NCBI GenBank assembly: GCA_902771155.1
Contig: CACXVS010000001.1
Span: 82,030 to 146,029, forward strand
Direction of reading: 5' to 3'
From: an uncultured Prevotellaceae bacterium
Lineage (GTDB): Bacteria > Bacteroidota > Bacteroidia > Bacteroidales > Bacteroidaceae
Length of the DNA: 64,000 bases
Part shown: positions 37,389-44,855 of the stretch, in pieces
Layout of the letters: every line of letters begins with the position of its first letter
Position numbering within the stretch: the stretch's first letter is position 1
Program-made: the position numbers and the translations under genes
Notes under the pieces: model-generated
What the model was told of the DNA's origin: nothing
The model's input: only the letters and a program-made list of their open reading frames with translations
Databases searched by the model: none

Positions 37389-37832
37389 ATGGAAATAACA
37401 AAAGAACTATTGAAACAGAAATTTGAGGAGTACAACAAGATGTACTTCAATAACGAATTGCCGATGTGTACTTTCTCTTATAATTACATGAGATTTGCCT
37501 TTGGATTATACACCATCCGAACCAGATACAAGGAGCGGAAGGTTGGTCACATCAGGATATCCAAGAGCATCGACTTAGATGAGGAAATGCTCAGGCAATT
37601 GTTGGTCCATGAGATGATTCATCATTATGTGCATTTCATCGATGGTGTCTCTTTCGATGGCTTTTTCAGTCATGGACGTCATTTCGTCCGGCAAATTAAG
37701 CGCATCAAAAAAGAACATGGATTAGAGATACTGGTATGCTATCCAGACTGGTACTTTCGCAAAGAGAAGCCCAATACCAGCCTCTCACTCAAAGTCATCA
37801 CATTCTTAAGAAACGACCTCCATTTATTCTAG
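37389..37832 (+). CDS. SprT-like zinc metallopeptidase, copy 1
   Basis: 147 residues. It begins with the SprT pattern of a helix and FxxYNxxYFNNELP (FEEYNKMYFNNELPMCTF). The zinc-binding helix is LLVHEMIHHYVHF (HExxH), and a third ligand His is probably in FSHGRHF. SprT-domain proteases in bacteria are poorly studied; the eukaryotic relative Spartan cuts DNA-protein crosslinks. A second SprT-like gene is at 39661-40128. A possible -7 box, TATCTTTA, lies near 37354. Monocistronic. Confidence 0.85.
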   Translation: MEITKELLKQKFEEYNKMYFNNELPMCTFSYNYMRFAFGLYTIRTRYKERKVGHIRISKSIDLDEEMLRQLLVHEMIHHYVHFIDGVSFDGFFSHGRHFVRQIKRIKKEHGLEILVCYPDWYFRKEKPNTSLSLKVITFLRNDLHLF

Positions 37833-37904
37833 ACCCCGCATCCGCCATCATTTGAAAAGTTTCATCATATCTATGAAAAGCACATTTTGATAATACTAAA
37901 ACCC

Positions 37905-37912
37905 TATATTTG
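37905..37912 (+). promoter_or_regulatory. -7 box of the HExxH peptidase gene
   Basis: TATATTTG, followed by CAACCAGAAAGATC. The same context (TATATTTGCAA, then CAGAAAGATC) precedes the DIP1984 gene at 38917, so the two upstream regions are related. TTTTG stands 15 bp upstream in both. Confidence 0.65.
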
Positions 37913-37964
37913 CAACCAGAAAGATCCGAATTATTATTTTGGGATGTCCTCGGTCTGAAAATGA

Positions 37965-38876
37965 ATGCAGGTCACTAACAAATATAAGAAGATGAGTAAC
38001 AGATTAAACATTCGCTTTGCCTCGAAGGAAGAGGGACAGCAGCTGATTAAGAGCAACACCGGTTACTACAACCGCTTAACGCAGATGGACATTGACTGGC
38101 GAGCCAGAAAGGAGGGATCAACACTCGACGAGTTGATAGCCTTCGCACAGCGTAATGTCTTGGACTTCACAGAGCGAGATAAGGATATCGTCATGCAGAC
38201 AGTCAAGTTCATTGAGCACAGACTCAATGAATTTGATTGCCATCTGCCTTTGCCTGACGAGATCATCTTCATCAAGACCACCATGGAGGATGAAAGTAAA
38301 GCCAGTGCCTATACATCAGGGAATATGATCTTCCTGAATACCTTTTATATTAGGGACTCCTCACCCTTCCTGCGCGAACTGATCGCCCACGAACTCTTCC
38401 ACTGCATCACCCGTCATTCCCCAGAGTTCCGCCAGAAGATGTATAGTCTGATAGGCTTCACGGTGATGGACCATGACATTGAGTTCCCTGAGCGCATCAA
38501 GCGTATCCTCATGGCGAATCCTGATGTGGAGCACATCGACAACTATGCTGAGTTCACCATCGATGGTGTAAAACGTAAGTGTACCCTCGTCACATATTAT
38601 ACAAGGTCGTGGAAAGAGGCACTCATCTCTCAAGGACCCACAACCAGGTTCTTTGATAACATCCGTGTCATCCTCTTGCCCCTCGACGAGTTGGATCATC
38701 CCTACATGATTAGTGATGCCTCCGACTTTTGGGAGAAGATGGGTAGCAACACTACCTACATTAATGCCCCAGAAGAGTGCCTGGCCGTCAATTTCTCCTA
38801 CGCCATCGTCGATGGACCTGATTCGGAATACGAGACCCCTCAACTCATCAAGTCCATCCTCTCAGCTCTTAAGTAA
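37965..38876 (+). CDS. HExxH metallopeptidase-like protein, 303 aa
   Basis: A soluble protein with a clear zinc-peptidase helix, LREREL-like LIAHELFHCITRH (HExxH), followed by SPEFRQKMYSLIGF where a downstream ligand would sit. The region before it, GNMIFLNTFYIRDSSPF, resembles the strand-helix lead-in of gluzincins. The N-terminal 100 residues are helical and the C-terminal third is mixed. I do not recognise the family further. ATG 37965 is used; ATG 37992 (MSNRLNI) is possible. Monocistronic, between SprT and DIP1984 genes. Confidence 0.75.
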   Translation: MQVTNKYKKMSNRLNIRFASKEEGQQLIKSNTGYYNRLTQMDIDWRARKEGSTLDELIAFAQRNVLDFTERDKDIVMQTVKFIEHRLNEFDCHLPLPDEIIFIKTTMEDESKASAYTSGNMIFLNTFYIRDSSPFLRELIAHELFHCITRHSPEFRQKMYSLIGFTVMDHDIEFPERIKRILMANPDVEHIDNYAEFTIDGVKRKCTLVTYYTRSWKEALISQGPTTRFFDNIRVILLPLDELDHPYMISDASDFWEKMGSNTTYINAPEECLAVNFSYAIVDGPDSEYETPQLIKSILSALK

Positions 38877-38916
38877 TCATACATATGAAAATCTCGTTTT
38901 GTTTATGATGAAACCG

Positions 38917-38924
38917 TATATTTG
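38917..38924 (+). promoter_or_regulatory. -7 box of the DIP1984 gene
   Basis: TATATTTG with downstream CAAACAGAAAGATC, like that at 37905-37912. The region before it (CATATGAAAA) is also similar in both. Confidence 0.65.
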
Positions 38925-38971
38925 CAAACAGAAAGATCAAAAAAATCAATCACAAATAAAAATAAACGCAT

Positions 38972-39427
38972 ATGAAACTAGCAGAAGCATTAAGCATTCG
39001 CAAGGATTTGCAGAAGCGCATTCAGCAATTGGAACAGCGCATTAAGAGCAATGTGAAGGTACAGGAAGATGACGAGCCGCTTGAGGACCCCATTGAGCTT
39101 ATGAAGGAACTGCACAGTTGCCTCATTCAGCTCGAGGAACTTATTAGCCGCATTAACCTTACGAACATTAACACGAAAAACGCCGAGGGACTGTCGATTA
39201 CTCAGTTGATGGCGAAGAAAGACACACTGACGCTGCGCATAGGCATACTGCGCAACATTTACAGCGAGGCAACTAGCCTCATTAACCGTTACTCTGCCTC
39301 GGAGATACGGCAGGAATGTGTTATTGACGTCAAGCAGCTCAGCAAGCAGATTGACGATTACTCTGCTCGTCTGCGCAAGCTTGACATGGAGATTCAGGGT
39401 ATGAACTTTTTGACTGAACTCGCGTAA
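38972..39427 (+). CDS. DIP1984 family protein
   Basis: 151 residues, strongly helical. It fits the DIP1984 family pattern: KLAEALSIRKDLQKRIQQLE at the start, then VKVQEDDEPLEDP, a LISRINLTNINT segment, and GLSITQLMAKKDTLTLRIGI. The family is described as septicolysin-related, but no function is settled. Monocistronic, with the promoter -7 box at 38917-38924. Confidence 0.8.
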   Translation: MKLAEALSIRKDLQKRIQQLEQRIKSNVKVQEDDEPLEDPIELMKELHSCLIQLEELISRINLTNINTKNAEGLSITQLMAKKDTLTLRIGILRNIYSEATSLINRYSASEIRQECVIDVKQLSKQIDDYSARLRKLDMEIQGMNFLTELA

Positions 39428-39619
39428 ACACTCTCTTATGGATGGCGTCTGAATTTGTAGGGCGAATTGGATTTTTCCATGATCTCCTGGGGTTCCGGAG
39501 CGGCCTGCCGACTTTACGGTTCAAGCTCAGCAAAACTCATGGATGCAAGGCTCAAGTAGCATGTAGCACTACCACCCAGTTGACTATGAATCTCCGATGC
39601 CATCCTTCTATCACAAAAC
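39428..39619. other. Intergenic stretch without a recognisable gene
   Basis: About 190 bp between the DIP1984 gene and element A copy 4. Open frames exist on both strands but none has a promoter, a familiar sequence or a sensible start. It is more GC-balanced than its surroundings and could be decayed coding sequence. Confidence 0.5.
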
Positions 39620-39659
39620 AAATTTCCCCTCAAATCCTTGGTGGTTTGAGGAGAAATTT
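39620..39659. terminator. Element A copy 4: hairpin without a promoter
   Basis: AAATTTCCCCTCAAA faces TTTGAGGAGAAATTT (39645-39659), 15 pairs with one mismatch. It begins right at the stop codon of the minus-strand SprT gene and separates it from the convergent DIP1984 gene. There is no TAnnTTTG box on the plus strand, so it acts only as a terminator. Confidence 0.75.
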
Positions 39660-39660
39660 G

Positions 39661-40128
39661 TTAATTGATAATCTTAAACCAGAGCCTGGAGAGTAGGGGA
39701 GCACCCTTGCGAGGTTTCATGTGAGATATGTCTACATACTGAGATATGTTTAGGCCATAAGCCTGGTTCAGTTCATTAGCCTTGCGTTTGAAAGCTTTCC
39801 CATGCTTTACTCTCACGTCCTCACCTGTGTAATACAGATAATAATGTATCATCTCGTGCACCATGACATCCCGAAACTGCTTTTCCGTGTAGTCGTAGAA
39901 GTCAGTTATTTCGATCTTCTCTGAAGTACCGAAGGGCACATCATACAGATACGAGAAGTAACCCACAGTCTGGCAACCATGTAGCAAACCAAACTGAGGA
40001 TAAGGTAGCACGCCACCAAAGTAGAGATTGTTATACTCCGTAAAACTTGCCATCAGGCTGAATTCATTAATAATCATAATCTTGCTGTTTGATTGTTCTA
40101 ACAGTAAAGATAGCTTTTCTATAAACAT
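39661..40128 (-). CDS. SprT-like zinc metallopeptidase, copy 2
   Basis: Up to 155 residues. The core matches copy 1 in layout: FTEYNNLYFGGVLPYPQFGL near the start, then VMVHEMIHYYLYY (HExxH) and VKHGKAFKRKANEL. The N-terminus is uncertain: a TATCTTTA box on the minus strand near 40105 lies inside the long frame, so the true start may be 40077 (MIINEF) or 40053 (MASFTEY). It is only distantly similar to the gene at 37389 outside the motifs, so the pair are not a recent duplication. Confidence 0.82.
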   Translation of the reverse strand: MFIEKLSLLLEQSNSKIMIINEFSLMASFTEYNNLYFGGVLPYPQFGLLHGCQTVGYFSYLYDVPFGTSEKIEITDFYDYTEKQFRDVMVHEMIHYYLYYTGEDVRVKHGKAFKRKANELNQAYGLNISQYVDISHMKPRKGAPLLSRLWFKIIN

Positions 40129-40179
40129 AATATTCTATTTTATACCTATAAATCAATCTCCATATTTCAATAGATTGCC

Positions 40180-40187
40180 TATCTTTG
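40180..40187 (+). promoter_or_regulatory. -7 box of the gene at 40222
   Basis: TATCTTTG, 34 bp before ATG 40222. No -33 box is convincing. Confidence 0.5.
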
Positions 40188-40221
40188 CCATCAGAAACAT
40201 TAATCAAAAACAACATTGCAT

Positions 40222-40737
40222 ATGGACAACAACAAACAAACCATTCATTTCGATTTCGAGCTCTTTCAGGGCTATACCTGCATCGGTTGCGCAGTAATCA
40301 ACGACCTCGCTATTGAGGTAGAGTTTACTGACGATGAAGTTACGCAGATGAAGCAACTCGTCGGTCAGATTGATGAGACCGACTACAGCCAGGGCATTAT
40401 GCCCGTGCTCAAGGATGCAGCCCCAGAGCTTTACAAACGCATTGACGCTGCGGCACGTTCCGAGATCTTCGACTTCTATGTCGAGGACGGCATCAGTCAG
40501 GGCTACATCGAATTCGAAGACGATGAACTTCGTCGCAACTTTTTGAAGGATTACGGCCTTACTGAAGAAGACTACGATGAAGACCTCTACTACGATTGGT
40601 ACGACGATGAGATGTCACGTATCCGCTGCAGTGGCCTCCAATGGATACGCTCACGTTATTCCGTTGACGACCAAGTTACGATGGACGATGCTCCTGACTA
40701 CACCGTAGACATTCCCACCGAATTACTCCCAGAATAA
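40222..40737 (+). CDS. Unknown acidic protein with SDEE module, copy P1
   Basis: 171 residues, very acidic. It is a clear paralogue of the protein at 63032: both have GYTCIGCA, an [EV]EFTDDE core, DYSQGIMP, IRSRYSVDDQV and a DAPDYTVDIP C-terminus. A beta-rich N-terminus leads into a helix starting at FTDDEV (35-40), then a conserved [AG]APxLY helix. The same core occurs in the TIR protein at 49445, the DUF4062 protein at 50821 and the protein at 54637. I do not recognise the family. The start is ATG 40222; a TTG 6 bp upstream is less likely. Element A copy 5 begins right after the stop codon. Confidence 0.8.
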   Translation: MDNNKQTIHFDFELFQGYTCIGCAVINDLAIEVEFTDDEVTQMKQLVGQIDETDYSQGIMPVLKDAAPELYKRIDAAARSEIFDFYVEDGISQGYIEFEDDELRRNFLKDYGLTEEDYDEDLYYDWYDDEMSRIRCSGLQWIRSRYSVDDQVTMDDAPDYTVDIPTELLPE

Positions 40738-40740
40738 CAT

Positions 40741-40786
40741 TTTCCCCTCAAATCTTTGGTGGTTTGAGGGGAAATGTTTATATTTG
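40741..40786 (+). promoter_or_regulatory. Element A copy 5: hairpin with promoter
   Basis: TTTTCCCCTCAAA faces TTTGAGGGGAAATG (40763-40776). The loop holds TTTG (40755-40758); 20 bp on, TATATTTG (40779-40786) completes the promoter for the sigma factor gene. It starts 3 bp after the P1 stop codon, so it both terminates P1 and starts the next gene. Confidence 0.85.
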
Positions 40787-40811
40787 CAACGTAAATAATC
40801 TCTCAGATAGT

Positions 40812-41534
40812 ATGAAAATGTTTAAATCTGTCTCAAAGAATAATAGAACCGATTTTCTGGAGAGTTTCTTGGCCAGTATTCGGGGAGTTGAAGCCCTTGA
40901 CGAAGAGCAAGAGGTTTATTTGGCTCGAAGGATAAAAGCTGGCGATACTAAGGCTGAAGAGCGAATGATTAAGGCCAATCTGAGATTGGTTGTTTCTATT
41001 GCCAACTCCTATAGCACTATGATGCCTTTGGAAGATTTGGTCCAGAATGGTAACATTGGACTAATAAAGGCTGTCCGCGAGTTTAGACCCGAACTAGGTT
41101 TTCGTTTTGTGTCTTACGCCTCCATGATGATACGCAAATATATCCTCATGGGTATTAGAAACGACTCCAGAATTGTCAAAAACCCTGATGATGATCAGGC
41201 TTTTATTTCTTCAGAATCTTTGGACGTGCCTGCTTCCGGTGGCTATAAAGAGACAACCAAGGCTGATATGCTGGTAGGAGATATGGATGTGCAATCTGAT
41301 CTCGATAGCCTATCCGCCGATTTGAAGAGGGCAATGTGCTCAGTTCTAGACCCAAGTGCAGTTGATATTGTGTGTAAGGTGATGGGTCTAGGCTGTACTC
41401 CGATGTATACAGAAAACATTGGAAAGGAAATGAACATGACAAAGTTACGCGTTCGTCAGATTTATCACGAATCAATTGAAATACTCCAAAACAATGAAAG
41501 AGTGAAGAAATTGCTTTCCAGCTATCAACGTTAA
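40812..41534 (+). CDS. Sigma-70-like RNA polymerase sigma factor 1
   Basis: About 240 residues. Region 2 spans ~30-117: EEQEVYLARRIKAGDTKAEERM, then NLRLVVSIANSYS, LEDLVQNGNIGLIKAVREF and FVSYASMMIRKYILMGI, close to the RpoD core-binding and -10-recognition regions. The region-3 linker is acidic and unusual (PDDDQAFISSESLD). A region-4-like HTH is at ~200-225 (IGKEMNMTKLRVRQIYHESI). It is shorter than RpoD and lacks region 1.1. The start is ATG 40812, since the element A promoter -7 box ends at 40786; the open frame starting at 40764 crosses that box. No anti-sigma gene is adjacent. Confidence 0.85.
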   Translation: MKMFKSVSKNNRTDFLESFLASIRGVEALDEEQEVYLARRIKAGDTKAEERMIKANLRLVVSIANSYSTMMPLEDLVQNGNIGLIKAVREFRPELGFRFVSYASMMIRKYILMGIRNDSRIVKNPDDDQAFISSESLDVPASGGYKETTKADMLVGDMDVQSDLDSLSADLKRAMCSVLDPSAVDIVCKVMGLGCTPMYTENIGKEMNMTKLRVRQIYHESIEILQNNERVKKLLSSYQR

Positions 41535-41569
41535 GAAGGTGTTCTACTATCTTCGCCAGGAGATGACTA

Positions 41570-42034
41570 TCATTTCAGTTTCACATGATCTTTGCTGATG
41601 ACGCCCTCATTCAACAGGTCGATGATGTCCTTCTCGGTTAAGAGACCATGGTAAAACAGATAGATGGCAGTGATGCCCCAATCTATAAAAGGTGGTGCAT
41701 CGCTATCATCTTTTTTGAGTGGAGCCCCCAGAGCCGAATCATCTATATAGAGGTTACCATAGACTTTAGGTGATGAAGTCCAATCCTTCTGCCCTGGGTT
41801 CTCGTTGACGCCATACAAGGTTATATCATGCTCCTTAAACCAGTCGAGAGCAGGCTGGAGAGTATCTTCCCCGTTCGAGTCATGGCTCCTCATTGTGCTT
41901 AGAAGTAAGTGATGCCCATTTTCTACCAGTTTCTTCAGCACAGGTACAGCTCCAATGTCTTCTCCGACGGCAGGGTAGCGATGTTTCACTACCGTGCCAT
42001 CGAAGTCGATCACTATGTCATATCCAAACTTCAT
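41570..42034 (-). CDS. HAD-superfamily hydrolase, BT0820-like
   Basis: 154 residues. Motif I is DIVIDFDGTVVKH (DxDGT), motif II LLLSTMRSHDS, and the C-terminal YIDDSALGAPL is the motif IV acid pair. It is similar to the small Bacteroides phosphatase-like protein BT0820. HAD enzymes dephosphorylate small molecules; the substrate is unknown. It lies 3 bp downstream of the kinase gene on the same strand, so the two are co-transcribed. Confidence 0.88.
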   Translation of the reverse strand: MKFGYDIVIDFDGTVVKHRYPAVGEDIGAVPVLKKLVENGHHLLLSTMRSHDSNGEDTLQPALDWFKEHDITLYGVNENPGQKDWTSSPKVYGNLYIDDSALGAPLKKDDSDAPPFIDWGITAIYLFYHGLLTEKDIIDLLNEGVISKDHVKLK

Positions 42035-42037
42035 CGT

Positions 42038-44668
42038 TTAATCAAGTTTGATATTCTCACATCCAGGGAAGAGGTTGAGGAACGCTTGGGCATCTTGTGG
42101 ACGTGAGGTGGCAGAGAATTGGAGACCACTAATGATTGCATTGATAAATGTATCAGAACAATTATTCTCTGCTAAGTTAATTCGTAAGTCTTCATCCTGA
42201 TCGCTGAAATCCATGATGGGATGTGGTTCTTTAGGATATGCAATTAGATAATACAGGCTTGACGCTAGTCCAAAAATATCTGTTTGTGAACCGAATTTCA
42301 CCATATTTCCATGTTTCAACTCTGGGGCAGCAAAAATACTATTACTTGAAAATCCTTCTCTATTAATAATGTCGCCTTCATTGTTATATTGTTTAGCTAC
42401 GCCAAAGTCAATCAGCACCGCATCACCATTATCATCAACGAGAATATTCTCTGGCTTGATGTCGAGATGCAATACTTTTGCATTGTGGGCCACATGGAGA
42501 GCTTTACACAAAGGTTTAACAATATGATTAATCATCAGTTCCTCGGTGAAGTTGAATCCTGACATCTGCAGATCCTCAAGCGATCCGTCATGGTAATAAG
42601 GCATGACATAATATGAGGTGCCTGTTTCCTCGCTACTAAACACTTCATAGGCTGGAACGATATGGCTATCAGGCGTGTTACCCAGTATATTCATGATTTT
42701 GGCTTCTTCAATAAACTTGTTCTTGTTCTCTTCGATCATAAGGGTGAGATCTTCATCTTCCAAGAATGCTCGAACACCGTCACGTCTATAATATTTGAAA
42801 GGATAGAACTCTTTTAAAACAACTTCTTTCTTTTCGCCAGTAGCAAGGTTTTCTGAGAGGGCACTATAGGTGTAGCCAAAGAAACCATGACCAAGGAAAT
42901 CGTGTATTGTATATTTATACTTATCTCCCTTCAGTGTGTATCCGGCCTTTAGCTTGTCTGCATCTGGATCGATAGTCTCGTCGTCTGTATCAAAGTCATC
43001 AAAATCAAGATTCTCTTCTATTTCGTGATATAACTGAAGATTCAAGACTTGGTCTTCTGTGATAGGTTCAGGCACCATCTCGTCGATGCCGTATGGATGC
43101 AATTGACGTTGTACGTAAGGCTCATTCAGTTCGTGTATAAGCCAATTGAAATCTACACTTTCTGGTTCGTTGATAGTGAACACATAGCCATCTTGGAAGA
43201 ATGCGGTTCCTTCATCAGTATCAAACAGTCTTGGCTCTAAATGGCCTTTGTTATTTGTGATGAGTGAGTAGGTCTCTATATGATATGCGGGAGCAAACAA
43301 GGTTGTGCGCGGTTCTTTTTCTATTCCCTGCATCCAAGCTCTTTCAAACTGGTTGTAGGCCTGGTTCTTGTCAATCGAAGCAAGCACACGTTCTTCTTTT
43401 GGTAAATCAGCCAGATTATATGTTTCTCTCTTGACTTTGCTGACGATAGAGTTAAGTCGAATGATTTCGTAATCCTCAAGATCGGCGATTTCCGGTAAGA
43501 CAAGATTCCGAAGGAAATTCTTCTTTTTGACATCTACTACACTTAGGATGTCTGCGTAATCATCATCTGAAAGAATGGTGTCAACAGGCCTGTTGCTAAG
43601 CATAGGATGGGTCAGGTTGAAGAACTTGATATGTTTCTTCTGCTGTTCTGATTTATTAGCATTTACCAAAATTGCTACTTCTCCGAAAGGGAACAAGGCG
43701 ATAGTCTCTATCCAGTCGCGCTTTAGTGCTTCCTTAAAGTTGGCAGTCTCTTTCTCGAAGATCTCTTTCGGCAACACCATACCGGCATAGCGACCTTTGA
43801 AGTCTGGATCGTTCAGACATTTGCCTAAGCAGAAATCAAAGGCTGACTCGCCATTGATGAATCCAGTATATGTGGAGATGACATAGTCAATCCGCTTGCC
43901 GTTTAACCATAGTGTGGAATCGCGCTGCAAGAAGTGCTCGTTAGATATACCCATGCCGTAGTTTAGCAAAAGTCCACCCGCATAAATCTTGTCGTTGATA
44001 TCGCCATCTCCATAGAAATTTGTTTTCGATTGCAACATAGCACCTGCGATAGAGCAACCTGCAAATGGGTTATACACCAGTCCCTTGCCGTCATATTTGA
44101 GTAGGGCGCTCAGCGCACAGGCTACTCTCAGACGTGGGCGCTTGGGCTGAATACCAGACCTGTTCCAGATATGGTTGAAAATATGGAGATACTGGTCTTT
44201 TAGATACGAGACAGGTGTATTGAGCATGGCTTCGGCGAGAACGAACGTAGCATACTGGCGCTGGGCTTTCTCGCTGGCCTCATTGCTGGAATGATGAACC
44301 AAACGGCCAATTCTGTGATGATATTCGCGAACAACATCGCGTTCGTCGTTGTTCTTCAGCGTCTTGTAGATCTGAAGCAGGCTGCGGCCAATCTCCATAT
44401 CGACGGCGATGGTGGTTACACCATCCTTGATCCATTTATTGACTCTGCGCTTCAGGGGCGCATCCAGTTCCACCCAATCATAGTTGATGATTTCCTGGGG
44501 AGTGAGTACACATGCAGCGTTTTCAGGAATGCTGGTTCCTGCTGAGATACTCAGTTTTCCATTTACAGCCAATGCCACCATCATCAGGGGCATCAGCGTG
44601 TCAGGATTGTAGTGGTAGTAGTTCTCCACTGCATCATGAAGTCTGCTTGAAAAAGCTTTTTTTGCCAT
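42038..44668 (-). CDS. Degenerate N6-methylase-like domain fused to Ser/Thr protein kinase
   Basis: 876 residues. Residues ~1-170 are helical. Residues ~170-350 resemble type I restriction methylase M subunits: motif I as NPFAGCSIAG (200-209), but motif IV, normally [NDS]PP[YFW], reads ISTYTGF (264-270), so methyl transfer is doubtful. An acidic linker (~551-570) leads to a protein kinase domain at ~585-865. It has G-loop GHGFFGYT (593-600), Lys619 (VVLKEF), HLDIKPEN (734-741, Asp736), DFG (754-756) and APE (781-783), all complete. It probably phosphorylates Ser/Thr; the target is unknown. Its promoter (44711-44742) is divergent from element B copy 1 and rmuC. The HAD gene follows by 3 bp and could reverse a phosphorylation, but that is inference. 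Confidence 0.87.
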   Translation of the reverse strand: MAKKAFSSRLHDAVENYYHYNPDTLMPLMMVALAVNGKLSISAGTSIPENAACVLTPQEIINYDWVELDAPLKRRVNKWIKDGVTTIAVDMEIGRSLLQIYKTLKNNDERDVVREYHHRIGRLVHHSSNEASEKAQRQYATFVLAEAMLNTPVSYLKDQYLHIFNHIWNRSGIQPKRPRLRVACALSALLKYDGKGLVYNPFAGCSIAGAMLQSKTNFYGDGDINDKIYAGGLLLNYGMGISNEHFLQRDSTLWLNGKRIDYVISTYTGFINGESAFDFCLGKCLNDPDFKGRYAGMVLPKEIFEKETANFKEALKRDWIETIALFPFGEVAILVNANKSEQQKKHIKFFNLTHPMLSNRPVDTILSDDDYADILSVVDVKKKNFLRNLVLPEIADLEDYEIIRLNSIVSKVKRETYNLADLPKEERVLASIDKNQAYNQFERAWMQGIEKEPRTTLFAPAYHIETYSLITNNKGHLEPRLFDTDEGTAFFQDGYVFTINEPESVDFNWLIHELNEPYVQRQLHPYGIDEMVPEPITEDQVLNLQLYHEIEENLDFDDFDTDDETIDPDADKLKAGYTLKGDKYKYTIHDFLGHGFFGYTYSALSENLATGEKKEVVLKEFYPFKYYRRDGVRAFLEDEDLTLMIEENKNKFIEEAKIMNILGNTPDSHIVPAYEVFSSEETGTSYYVMPYYHDGSLEDLQMSGFNFTEELMINHIVKPLCKALHVAHNAKVLHLDIKPENILVDDNGDAVLIDFGVAKQYNNEGDIINREGFSSNSIFAAPELKHGNMVKFGSQTDIFGLASSLYYLIAYPKEPHPIMDFSDQDEDLRINLAENNCSDTFINAIISGLQFSATSRPQDAQAFLNLFPGCENIKLD

Positions 44669-44710
44669 AGGTTATCAGATATTAATAAGAAATAATAGCT
44701 ATTTATACTG

Positions 44711-44742
44711 CAAATATACTCATTTTCCATCTTTTTTCCAAG
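44711..44742 (-). promoter_or_regulatory. Promoter of the methylase-kinase gene
   Basis: On the minus strand CTTG (44739-44742), 20 bp, then TATATTTG (44711-44718). The -33 and the following bases resemble those of the two DUF4062 genes (53678-53709, 62414-62444), and in all three places an element B copy faces the other way. Confidence 0.8.
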
Positions 44743-44750
44743 AAAAATGA

Positions 44751-44808
44751 AAAAAAGATGCTATCAATTGTTAGAAATTGCCCTTTTCGTGTCCCTTATA
44801 TTCGAGAG
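44751..44808 (+). promoter_or_regulatory. Element B copy 1
   Basis: A repeated upstream element. Its blocks are AAAAAAGATGCTATCAA, TTGTTAGAAATTGCC, CTTTTCGTGTCC and CTTATATTCGAGAG. The G of the GATG/GTTG block is 99 bp before the rmuC ATG. Five other copies are at 46618, 48204, 53716, 55264 and 62453. Confidence 0.85.
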
Positions 44809-44855
44809 CCCTCAAGTAAAGAACAGTTATTAACCCTTTAAAAATAAAAAGAAGT

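Noticed and set aside
36595..37832. Recent duplication of the two SprT genes
   Set aside because: Only the fold motifs agree between 37389 and 39661; the rest of the sequences differ, and they are on opposite strands with unrelated upstream regions.
39442..39696. 84-codon open frame after the DIP1984 gene
   Set aside because: It runs through the element A hairpin, has no promoter and resembles no protein I know.
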